From positions 1-6,907 of the forward strand of contig DVGP01000079.1 of NCBI GenBank assembly GCA_018712665.1: a stretch of DNA of 6,907 bases, in the 5' to 3' direction. Below the pieces are notes generated by a model. That model was not told where the DNA came from, ran no database searches, and worked only from the letters and a program-made list of their open reading frames with translations. Within the stretch, counting starts at the first letter, position 1. Every line of letters starts with the position of its first letter. Below, in pieces: positions 1-4,946 of this stretch. Made by a program: the position numbers and the translations under genes. Source of the stretch: Candidatus Pelethomonas intestinigallinarum (GTDB lineage: Bacteria > Bacillota > Clostridia > Oscillospirales > Oscillospiraceae).

Positions 1-75
1 ACCTTACACCAGACCGGTCCCTCTCTGCGCGTCCGCGGCGGGCGTACTCCTCCCTGTCACAGCCGTTCTCTTACT
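1..75 (-). promoter_or_regulatory. T-box riboswitch leader, stem I part (runs off left edge)
   Basis: Read on the minus strand, this is the 5' end of an untranslated leader with T-box stem I landmarks in the right order. There is a GAGTA element of the S-turn/loop E type (AGTA at 48-45), then AGAGAG (26-21), then a terminal-loop type segment CTGGTGTAAG (12-3) containing GGTG. The bases GGACC after AGAGAG (20-16) can pair with the GGT at the edge if CC follows outside the window. T-box leaders bind uncharged tRNA and control read-through into aminoacyl-tRNA synthetase, amino-acid synthesis or transport genes. The specifier codon, antiterminator and regulated gene all lie beyond position 1, so the amino acid cannot be told. 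A strong minus-strand promoter sits just upstream, and no start codon follows the GGGAGGAG here, which argues for a leader rather than a gene start. Confidence 0.72.
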
Positions 76-80
76 GGTAC

Positions 81-109
81 AGTATACCCAAAGCCCGGCG
101 GTTTGTCAA
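81..109 (-). promoter_or_regulatory. Sigma-A promoter for the leftward T-box leader
   Basis: On the minus strand the -35 box is TTGACA (109-104) and the -10 box is TATACT (86-81), with a 17-bp spacer. The -35 matches consensus fully and the -10 differs at one base. Transcription would begin near 74-75 and read leftward into the T-box leader. It is divergent from the rightward promoter at 251-280. Confidence 0.8.
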
Positions 110-250
110 CCCGGTATCGGGGAGCGGGCGGAGCTTTCCGATGCGCGGGGCCTGCGCGAGCCAGCTCAGCCGGATGGCGCGCCTGGGTGTTTCCCCGCTG
201 CAATCCCCGCCGATCGTCCGGTGATCGTACATCCTCCGCCTATCGTGTTC
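110..250. other. Divergent intergenic stretch without a recognised gene
   Basis: This GC-rich segment lies between the two divergent promoters. I see no gene with a credible start and ribosome binding site on either strand. A small dyad CGATC/GATCG (211-215 and 223-227) and three copies of ATCGT sit just upstream of the rightward -35 box. They could be an operator but are too short to support a call. Confidence 0.4.
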
Positions 251-280
251 TTGACAGCGTGGATGAAGATTCTGTATAAT
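251..280 (+). promoter_or_regulatory. Sigma-A promoter for the zinc-ribbon membrane protein gene
   Basis: TTGACA (251-256) and TATAAT (275-280) are both full consensus, with an 18-bp spacer. The expected start of transcription is about A287. This gives a leader of about 50 nt before the ATG at 340 and leaves the in-frame GTG at 292 without room for a ribosome binding site. Confidence 0.85.
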
Positions 281-339
281 GTATAAAAGAAGTGAAAAAC
301 TTGCCCACGGACAGGGACGCGATTGAGGGGAGGTACGGT

Positions 340-744
340 ATGAAAGGTAAGTTTGGACTCTGTCTCTTTCTTGGCCTCGCGGCGGAGGGAGCACTCCGGT
401 TCCTGGTCATCCCCCGGATGGGGTGGCCGGCGGGGCTGGCCTTCGCCCTGGCAGCAACGGCCCTGATCCTGGGCCTCTATCTGCTTCTCACCCAGGGCAG
501 CCCCATGGCAGGGGCCCGAGGGCGGCTGCTGACCTTTCTCTGGACGGCGCTGGCCGCTATGACGGTAGCAGTACAAGAGGAAGCCGGGGCGCTCCTGGCG
601 GCCTTTTTGCTGCTGACAGCCCAGGAGGCGGCGGCCCTGTGGCTGGACTGGAGAAATGTTCGGTGCTCCAGCTGCGGAAAGCACCTGCCTCTCTTCGGGG
701 ACATGGATCGGTGCGCCGCCTGCAAAACCGCTTTTCCCGCGTGA
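340..744 (+). CDS. Small four-helix membrane protein with C-terminal zinc-ribbon-like CxxC pair
   Basis: I do not recognise a named family. The 134-residue product has four hydrophobic segments at roughly residues 5-23, 28-50, 62-80 and 83-102. A short soluble tail follows with two CxxC pairs (C109/C112 and C125/C128), spaced as in a zinc ribbon. This suggests an inner-membrane protein with a small metal-binding knob; substrate and partners are unknown. The ATG at 340 is chosen because AGGGGAGG (326-333) lies 6 nt upstream. An in-frame GTG at 292 would add 16 residues but sits almost on the predicted transcription start. The gene appears monocistronic: it has its own consensus promoter (251-280), and a perfect hairpin begins 12 nt after its stop. 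The existence of the gene is well supported by promoter, ribosome site and hairpin; its function is open. Confidence 0.8.
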   Translation: MKGKFGLCLFLGLAAEGALRFLVIPRMGWPAGLAFALAATALILGLYLLLTQGSPMAGARGRLLTFLWTALAAMTVAVQEEAGALLAAFLLLTAQEAAALWLDWRNVRCSSCGKHLPLFGDMDRCAACKTAFPA

Positions 745-755
745 GGCCCAAACAA

Positions 756-797
756 ATACAGCGAGCCCCGGGCCGTATGGCCCGGGGCTCGCTGTAT
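756..797 (+). terminator. Perfect 19-bp hairpin after the membrane protein gene, probable terminator
   Basis: Arms 756-774 and 779-797 are exact inverted repeats, GC-rich in the middle, with a 4-nt loop GTAT. The position 12 nt past the stop codon fits a transcription terminator. The plus strand has no T-run after the stem, whereas the minus strand continues TTTGTTT. The structure may therefore work better against leftward (antisense) transcription, or in both directions. Confidence 0.6.
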
Positions 798-861
798 CCT
801 GGGATGTAAGGTGACATAAGTTTCCGCACAAATGATACACCTCTCCTTCAGGCGGCCCGGC

Positions 862-899
862 AGCGGCGGAAGTCCTGGAATACCAGGGCTTTCGCCGCT
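862..899 (+). terminator. Imperfect 17-bp hairpin, possible terminator or RNA element
   Basis: Arms 862-878 and 883-899 pair throughout in plus-strand RNA with two G-U wobbles (869/892 and 873/888) and an AATA loop. The opposite-strand RNA would have A-C mismatches at both places, so the plus-strand transcript is the likely functional form. A weak pyrimidine tract CTCCTTTCATTCC follows. It could be a second terminator for the upstream gene, a processed 3' end, or part of a mobile-element relic. Confidence 0.4.
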
Positions 900-918
900 C
901 CTTTCATTCCCCGCTTAA

Positions 919-1038
919 CAAAAAGCACAGGAGCAGATTGACATAACCAGGAAAGAATTACCAAGGGAACAGCGGAAGAAAATTGCCAGTTTTTGCAGAT
1001 ATTCCCTTGACGAGTTAGTTCCCGTCATGTATGATTAG
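919..1038 (+). pseudogene. Possible ORF relic without start codon
   Basis: After a TAA at 916-918 the frame stays open for 39 codons and ends at TAG 1036-1038. The conceptual sequence looks protein-like, with a charged helical part REQRKKIASFCRYSLDEL and the end VPVMYD. There is no ATG, GTG or TTG start near the front. AGGAG (929-933) lies only 3 nt before an ATT codon, which is too close for normal initiation. The ftsE promoter overlaps its 3' end, so the present function of this stretch is probably regulatory. It may be the tail of a decayed gene, or chance. I do not recognise a family. Confidence 0.22.
1007..1035 (+). promoter_or_regulatory. Sigma-A promoter of the ftsE-ftsX-M23 operon
   Basis: TTGACG (1007-1012) and TATGAT (1030-1035) are separated by 17 bp, each one base off consensus. 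Transcription would start near 1042, giving a leader of about 80 nt. The leader is T-rich at 1045-1062 and has only a weak, distant AAGG (1106-1109) before the ftsE ATG. Confidence 0.72.
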
Positions 1039-1123
1039 CGTGTAACTTTTTGTCATTTTTTCTTACTGAAGTTGACATAATCTTAAGGCTGGGTCCCCGG
1101 TCGGGAAGGCAGAAGCGGTAACT

Positions 1124-1816
1124 ATGATTCGATTGACAGACGTGGTGAAGGAGTACCCCAACGGCGTCCATGCCCTCAACGGGCTGACGATGGAGATACA
1201 GGACGGGGAGTTCGTCTTTATGGTGGGCCCCTCGGGCAGCGGAAAGAGCACGGTGATCAAGGTCCTCATCGGCGAGGTGGAGCCCACCCAGGGCCGGGTG
1301 ATGGTCAACGGCTTCTCCCTGCGGAACATCAAGGAGCGGCAGATCCCCCTGCTGCGGCGGACGGTGGGGGTCATCTTCCAGGATTTCCGCCTCATCGAGC
1401 ACAAGAGCGTCTACGACAACATGGTCTTCGCCATGCGGGCGGTGGGGGCCGGGCCCAAGGAGATCAAAAAGCGCATCCCCTACTGCCTGGACCTGGTGGG
1501 CCTGGCCAACAAGAGCCGCCGCCTGCCCTCGGAGCTCTCCGGCGGCGAGCAGCAGCGGGTGGCCATCGCCCGGGCCCTGCTGAACAACCCCAGCACCATC
1601 ATCGCCGATGAGCCCACGGGGAATCTGGACCCCGCCCGGTCCCTGGAGATCATGCGCCTGCTGGAGCGGATCAACGCCCTGGGCACCACCGTGCTGGTGG
1701 TGACCCACGAGAAGGATCTGGTCGAACGCTTTGACAAGCGGGTGGTGATGCTGGAGCGGGGCCGGGTGGTCAGCGACGGCATCGGCTACTATGGGAGGAG
1801 GGCGAAGGCGCAATGA
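1124..1816 (+). CDS. ftsE: Cell division ATP-binding protein FtsE
   Basis: A 230-residue ABC-type ATPase that works in the cytoplasm as the motor of the FtsEX complex, powering activation of a cell-wall hydrolase outside the membrane. All nucleotide-binding elements are present: Walker A GPSGSGKS (35-42), Q-loop Q86 in VIFQDFRL, signature LSGGEQQR (138-145), Walker B IIADEP (159-164), D-loop GNLD (166-169) and H-loop His195. Length and sequence style fit FtsE rather than a LolD-type exporter, and the following ftsX settles it. The ATG at 1124 starts the usual MIRLxxVxKxYPNG pattern. The ribosome site is weak (AAGG 1106-1109, 14 nt away), so initiation may be inefficient or depend on leader structure. 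Its stop overlaps the ftsX start by 4 bp (ATGA), implying translational coupling and balanced subunit supply. The likely promoter is at 1007-1035. Confidence 0.96.
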   Translation: MIRLTDVVKEYPNGVHALNGLTMEIQDGEFVFMVGPSGSGKSTVIKVLIGEVEPTQGRVMVNGFSLRNIKERQIPLLRRTVGVIFQDFRLIEHKSVYDNMVFAMRAVGAGPKEIKKRIPYCLDLVGLANKSRRLPSELSGGEQQRVAIARALLNNPSTIIADEPTGNLDPARSLEIMRLLERINALGTTVLVVTHEKDLVERFDKRVVMLERGRVVSDGIGYYGRRAKAQ

Positions 1817-2706
1817 GCAGACACAATTTCGCCTACTTCGCCCGGGAGGGCGCCTACAACATGTTCAGCCACGGCTTCATGTCCTTCGCCGCCATCGGCA
1901 TCACCGTGGCCTGTCTTCTGATCATGGGGACCTTCACCCTGGTGGCGGTGAACGCCAACGCCATGCTGGAGGACATGGAGTCCACCAACCAGATGCTGGC
2001 CTTCGTGGACGAGAGCTTGACGGAGGAGGAGGCCCGGGCCCTGGAGGACGACCTGCTGGCAGTGCCCAATGTGCGGGCGGTGACCTTTATCTCCAATGCC
2101 CAGGCGGCGGAGGAGTTCCGGGCCCGGTATGAGGACGAGGAGCTGTTCCAGGGCCTGCCCGACGACAACTTCCGCCACCGCTTCGCCATCGAGCTGGTGG
2201 ACATCGGGTATATGAGCGAGACAAGAGAGGCCATCGAGGCGGTGCCCGGGATCGGCGAGGGCAACGTCAACGCCTACGAGGACGAGGCCGCCGGCTTCAT
2301 TACCCTGCGGAACGTGGCGGGGGTGGTGTGCGTGGTACTCATCGCCGTGCTGCTGGTGGTGTCGGTGTTCATCATCGCCAACACCATTAAGCTCACCACC
2401 TTTGACCGCCGGGACGAGATCGCCATCATGAAGATGGTGGGCGCCACCAACGGCTTCATCCGCTGGCCCTTCGTCTATGAGGGCTTCCTGATCGGCCTGT
2501 TCTCCGCGGTCATCGGCTTCTTCCTCCAGTGGGGGCTCTATGAGGCTGTGGCCCGGTCCGTGGCCTCCAACGACACCATCAATCTGATCAACGTGGTGCC
2601 CTTCCAGGACCTCTGGGGCTATGTGGCCCTGATCTTTGCCGCCGCCGGCATGGTCATCGGCGTGGGAGGGAGCCTGTCCGCCATCCGCCGGTTCCTGCTG
2701 GTGTGA
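1813..2706 (+). CDS. ftsX: Cell division permease FtsX
   Basis: A 297-residue membrane partner of FtsE. The family layout is clear: a short cytoplasmic N-terminus, TM1 around 22-46, a large extracellular domain around 47-163, then TM2 (about 168-190), TM3 (about 222-240) and TM4 (about 266-288). The stretch after TM2, with TFDRRDEIAIMKMVGATNGF (196-215) followed by IRWPFVYEG, is the conserved FtsX cytoplasmic coupling segment that contacts FtsE. The extracellular domain is expected to bind the coiled coil of a peptidoglycan hydrolase, here almost certainly the secreted M23 protein encoded 43 bp downstream. The ATG overlaps the ftsE stop, and GGGAGGAGGG (1793-1802) inside ftsE serves as its ribosome site. 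No defect is visible. Confidence 0.95.
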   Translation: MSRHNFAYFAREGAYNMFSHGFMSFAAIGITVACLLIMGTFTLVAVNANAMLEDMESTNQMLAFVDESLTEEEARALEDDLLAVPNVRAVTFISNAQAAEEFRARYEDEELFQGLPDDNFRHRFAIELVDIGYMSETREAIEAVPGIGEGNVNAYEDEAAGFITLRNVAGVVCVVLIAVLLVVSVFIIANTIKLTTFDRRDEIAIMKMVGATNGFIRWPFVYEGFLIGLFSAVIGFFLQWGLYEAVARSVASNDTINLINVVPFQDLWGYVALIFAAAGMVIGVGGSLSAIRRFLLV

Positions 2707-2749
2707 GCGGCACGATCCCCCGGAATGGGAGTAGCAAAGGAGCAACGCT

Positions 2750-3955
2750 GTGAAAAAACTGTGGAAACGATTGGGAAAATTCTGCTGTGTCGGTGTATTT
2801 CTGCTGGCGATCCTGGCGCCTGACGCCGCGCCCCTGGCAACCACCGCCCAGGCGGTGACCCAGGCGGAAATCGACGCCCTGGAGGAGGACGCCGAGGACC
2901 TGGCCCAGCAGCGGCAAGAGGTCCGAAGCGAGCTGGCCGACCTGCGCAACAGCCGGTCCGACGCTCTGGAGGAGCGCCGGCTGCTGGACCAGCAGATCAC
3001 CCTGACGGAGCAGGAGATCGCCAACACCGAGAGCCAGATCTCCGGCTATGAGGCCCTGCTGGCCCAGACGGCCCTGGAGCTGGAGCAGAACCAGCAGGAG
3101 GAGGCGGAGCAATACGCCCTCTTCTGCGAGCGGGCCCGGGTGATGGAGGAGGAGGGAACCCCCTCCTACTGGTCGGTGCTCTTCCAGGCTGAGAGCATCT
3201 CCGACTTTTTAAGCCGCCTCTCCGACATTCAGATGGTCCTGGACTACGACCAGCAGGTGCTGGACGATCTGCGGACCATCCGGGCCGAGATCGAGGAGCG
3301 TCAGGCCTACCAGCAGCAGCTCATGGACGACGCCCAGTCCGCCCGGGACACCCTGGAGGCCCAGCGGCTGGACCTGGAGGAGCAGCGGGAGGAGGCCAAC
3401 CGGCTGGTTCAGGAGCTGGAGGCCAATATGGCGGCCAATGAGGAGACCCTCCAGGCCATCGACGAGGAGGAGGAGCGCATCCAGCAGGAGATCGTGGAGA
3501 AGTCCAACCAGCTGGCCCTGGAGATGGGCTGGACCGCCACCGCCGGGGGCTATATCTGGCCGGTGACCTCCAGCCGCCGTCTGACCTCCAACTACGGCCC
3601 CCGGAACACCGGCATCGCCGGGGCCTCCACCAACCACAAGGGCGTGGACATCGGAGGCGTGGGCTACGACACAAACGTGCTGGCCACCAAGGACGGCATC
3701 GTCATCACCTCCACCTACTCCAGCTCCTACGGCAACTACGTGGTCATCAGCCACGGTCCCGGCAACACCACCCTCTACGCCCACATGTCCTCCCGGTCCG
3801 TCAGCGAGGGGGATATGGTCACCCAGGGCCAGATCATCGGCGTCACCGGCTCCACCGGCATCTCCTCCGGCCCCCACCTCCACTACGAGATCACCGAGAA
3901 CGGCAGCCGGGTAGATCCGAAGCAGTACCTCCCCGGCTGGATTCAGGCGTGGTGA
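2750..3955 (+). CDS. Secreted coiled-coil murein endopeptidase (EnvC-like, LytM/M23), FtsEX partner
   Basis: A 401-residue peptidoglycan hydrolase. A basic N-terminus and hydrophobic core (residues 1-35, cleavage likely after TTAQA) form a signal peptide. Long Glu/Gln-rich coiled coils run from about 38 to 130 and 160 to 256. They are separated by a more hydrophobic stretch (about 138-166, including WSVLFQAESISDFLSRL) like the region that EnvC, PcsB and CwlO use to contact FtsX. The C-terminal LytM/M23 domain (about 268-395) keeps every zinc and catalytic residue: H296 and D300 (HKGVD), H345 (YAHMS), and H376/H378 (GPHLHYE). It should therefore cut peptide cross-links itself, unlike E. coli EnvC, whose LytM site is degenerate and only activates amidases. 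The start is GTG at 2750 with AAAGGAG (2736-2742) 7 nt upstream. Position right after ftsEX supports FtsEX-controlled activity. Confidence 0.92.
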   Translation: MKKLWKRLGKFCCVGVFLLAILAPDAAPLATTAQAVTQAEIDALEEDAEDLAQQRQEVRSELADLRNSRSDALEERRLLDQQITLTEQEIANTESQISGYEALLAQTALELEQNQQEEAEQYALFCERARVMEEEGTPSYWSVLFQAESISDFLSRLSDIQMVLDYDQQVLDDLRTIRAEIEERQAYQQQLMDDAQSARDTLEAQRLDLEEQREEANRLVQELEANMAANEETLQAIDEEEERIQQEIVEKSNQLALEMGWTATAGGYIWPVTSSRRLTSNYGPRNTGIAGASTNHKGVDIGGVGYDTNVLATKDGIVITSTYSSSYGNYVVISHGPGNTTLYAHMSSRSVSEGDMVTQGQIIGVTGSTGISSGPHLHYEITENGSRVDPKQYLPGWIQAW

Positions 3956-4004
3956 GAAGGCCGCTGGACGGATACATAGGGACTTTTTCAAAAGCTGGGA
4001 TAAA

Positions 4005-4041
4005 ACCGCCCTCCGCCCCATACCATGGAGCGGGGGGCGGT
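4005..4041. terminator. GC-rich hairpin between the M23 gene and the 246-residue ORF
   Basis: ACCGCCC (4005-4011) pairs with GGGCGGT (4035-4041). The stem continues inward through 4012-4020 and 4026-4034 with one T-G wobble and one mismatch, around a 5-nt loop. It starts 49 bp after the M23 stop and ends 20 bp before the next ribosome site. No T-run follows on the plus strand; on the minus strand TTTTA follows. It may be a weak terminator or attenuator separating the cell-wall operon from the next gene, or an RNA-stabilising stem. Confidence 0.45.
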
Positions 4042-4073
4042 ATACCTTGCCCTCCCGGAATGGAGGGCAAGCG

Positions 4074-4814
4074 ATGCTGGGATACATCATCTACGGAGAC
4101 GGCCCAAAGCGGCCGGAGCTGGGGGAACGGCGGCTGCTGGGCGTTCCCTTTCTGACACTGTCCATGGGCCAGCCGCCCCGTCCCCATGGGCCTCTGGCCC
4201 GTCGCCGGGCCCTGCTGGCCGCCCGGCAGATGCGGGAGCGGGGGGTCCGCAGCGCGGTGTTTCCGGTGGACTTCCCCTATACCGCCCTCTTTCTGGGCCA
4301 GGGGATCTGCCCTGTGGACACCCTTCCTCTGCGGCGGGCCCTGGCGGCGCCTCTGACCCGCCGGAAGCTGGAGTCCATGGGCCTGGGCCCCACCCAGGCG
4401 GTGGTGGCGGTGTCCGCCCAGCGGCTGATTCGGGAGGCGGAGGACGCTGTCCGGTCCCTGGCTCTCAGCTTCCGGTATGTGCTGCTCTCCGCCGGGGACA
4501 GCGGAGAGATCCTCGCCCGGGAGCTGCGGCGGGAGTACGGCATATCCCTCCTGCTGGACCCCGCCCGGGACCAGCTGGACCGTGCGGACGCCCTGCTGCT
4601 CTACGCCCCCCGGCCGGACCTGGCCGGGGACAACGCCGTTTTGTGGGGCCTCTACCCCGGCGGGGAGCTGGGCCGGGGCCGCCTGCCCCTGGTCCTGCCC
4701 GCCGCCCTGGCGGAACAGGTGGAGCCCAACTGCGGCCGGGAGCAGCTGACAGCGGCCCTGTACGCCCTGGGCGTCCTGCCTCTGGAGGCCGTTCTCGCGG
4801 AAATTCCTAGTTGA
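4074..4814 (+). CDS. Conserved-looking hypothetical protein, 246 residues, function unknown
   Basis: I do not recognise this protein. It is soluble, with no signal peptide or membrane helix, and is rich in Arg, Leu and Ala. An N-terminal part (1-105) has a basic helix around 41-57 and short strands such as AVFPVDF (61-67). A second part alternates strands and helices in a Rossmann-like way: AVVAVSA (109-115), a helix at 117-132, YVLLSAG (135-141), a helix at 144-155, ISLLLD (157-162), and ADALLLYAP (171-179). No glycine-rich nucleotide loop or catalytic motif is evident. The ATG at 4074 is chosen because GGAGGG (4062-4067) is 6 nt upstream; an in-frame TTG at 4047 lacks such a site. The stop overlaps the -35 box of the greA promoter. 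Codon use matches the neighbours, arguing for a resident gene. It may be read from the ftsEX operon if the hairpin at 4005-4041 is leaky. Confidence 0.78.
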   Translation: MLGYIIYGDGPKRPELGERRLLGVPFLTLSMGQPPRPHGPLARRRALLAARQMRERGVRSAVFPVDFPYTALFLGQGICPVDTLPLRRALAAPLTRRKLESMGLGPTQAVVAVSAQRLIREAEDAVRSLALSFRYVLLSAGDSGEILARELRREYGISLLLDPARDQLDRADALLLYAPRPDLAGDNAVLWGLYPGGELGRGRLPLVLPAALAEQVEPNCGREQLTAALYALGVLPLEAVLAEIPS

Positions 4815-4839
4815 CAGGAGGGGAAAATGCCGATATAAT
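4811..4839 (+). promoter_or_regulatory. Full-consensus sigma-A promoter of greA-lysS
   Basis: TTGACA (4811-4816) and TATAAT (4834-4839) are both perfect, with a 17-bp spacer, the ideal sigma-A layout. The stop codon of the upstream gene (4812-4814) lies inside the -35 box. Transcription should start near 4846, giving a greA leader of about 97 nt. Confidence 0.9.
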
Positions 4840-4850
4840 GCAAGCGCAAT

Positions 4851-4946
4851 ATGATTATTAAGATGGATATATTGGATGCGTCTGCCCATCAGGGGGACGC
4901 GTCCATTCTCAATACTGAAGACCGAAAGGATAGCGAAGCGCCATGA
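4851..4946 (+). CDS. Possible upstream ORF in the greA leader, 31 codons
   Basis: An open frame starts at ATG 4851 (or ATG 4863 in the same frame) and ends at TGA 4944-4946. The stop overlaps the greA ATG (4943-4945) as ATGA, the layout seen in translationally coupled pairs. Neither start has a visible ribosome site, and the first lies only about 5 nt from the predicted transcript start. Initiation would therefore have to be nearly leaderless. The predicted peptide is acidic and unlike anything I recognise. Chance is a serious alternative because only about 95 bases are involved. Confidence 0.2.
   Translation: MIIKMDILDASAHQGDASILNTEDRKDSEAP
4873..4905 (+). promoter_or_regulatory. Stem-loop in the greA 5' leader
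   Basis: TGGATGCGTC (4873-4882) pairs with GACGCGTCCA (4896-4905) with one T-G wobble. An inner CCC/GGG (4885-4887 with 4892-4894) closes an ATCA loop, with a wobble and a bulged G between the two helices. The stem begins about 27 nt after the expected transcript start and ends 37 nt before the greA ATG. There is no T-run behind it, so it is not a plain terminator. It could stabilise the mRNA, bind a factor or pause polymerase. Confidence 0.5.

Larger units (their letters stand above)
812..1080 (+). repeat. Three dispersed direct copies of TGACATAA
   Basis: The copies are at 812-819, 939-946 and 1073-1080, all on the plus strand and about 130 bp apart. The last two extend to TTGACATAA. No matching inverted copy was seen, so this is not a simple transposon end pair. 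The motif overlaps the -35 consensus TTGACA, but no -10 box lies at the right distance after the second and third copies. Confidence 0.35.
745..1123. other. Intergenic region before ftsE: hairpins, repeats, promoter, ORF relic
   Basis: About 380 bp without a confident gene. From left to right it holds a perfect hairpin (756-797), a second hairpin (862-899), an open reading segment without a normal start (919-1038), the ftsE promoter (1007-1035) and a T-rich leader (1045-1062). TGACATAA occurs three times in the same orientation (812-819, 939-946, 1073-1080). From about 900 onward it is clearly more AT-rich than the flanking genes. No tRNA or known structured RNA was recognised. Confidence 0.6.

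Noticed and set aside
211..227. Dyad CGATC/GATCG as an operator upstream of the first gene
   Set aside because: Five-base arms with a 7-bp gap arise easily by chance in GC-rich DNA, and there is no nearby regulator gene.
71..230. A 53-codon minus-strand frame with ATG after GGAGG, ending in the T-box promoter
   Set aside because: GGAGG touches the ATG, leaving no spacing for initiation, and no promoter is seen for it.
292..339. GTG at 292 as the start of the membrane-protein gene
   Set aside because: It sits about 5 nt after the expected transcript start and has no ribosome site, while the ATG at 340 has an excellent one.
166..840. A minus-strand frame starting with GTG behind AAGGAGAG
   Set aside because: The start looks plausible, but the frame runs antisense through the whole membrane-protein gene and both promoter boxes, and the translation has no protein-like pattern.
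1072..1100. TTGACA at 1072-1077 as a second ftsE promoter
   Set aside because: No -10-like sequence lies 16-19 bp downstream, where the DNA is GC-rich. The TTGACA at 938-943 fails for the same reason.
1789..3027. A 412-codon minus-strand open frame opposite ftsX and the M23 gene
   Set aside because: Same cause: an antisense shadow of GC-rich coding sequence, very rich in His and Gly and without family features.
3983..3994. CTTTT/AAAAG short inverted repeat after the M23 gene
   Set aside because: A 5-bp A-T stem with a 2-nt loop would not be stable enough to act.
4816..4835. AGGAGGGG followed by ATG CCG ATA TAA, a three-codon mini-ORF
   Set aside because: It lies inside the promoter spacer, the spacing is only 3 nt, and transcripts from this promoter would start after it.
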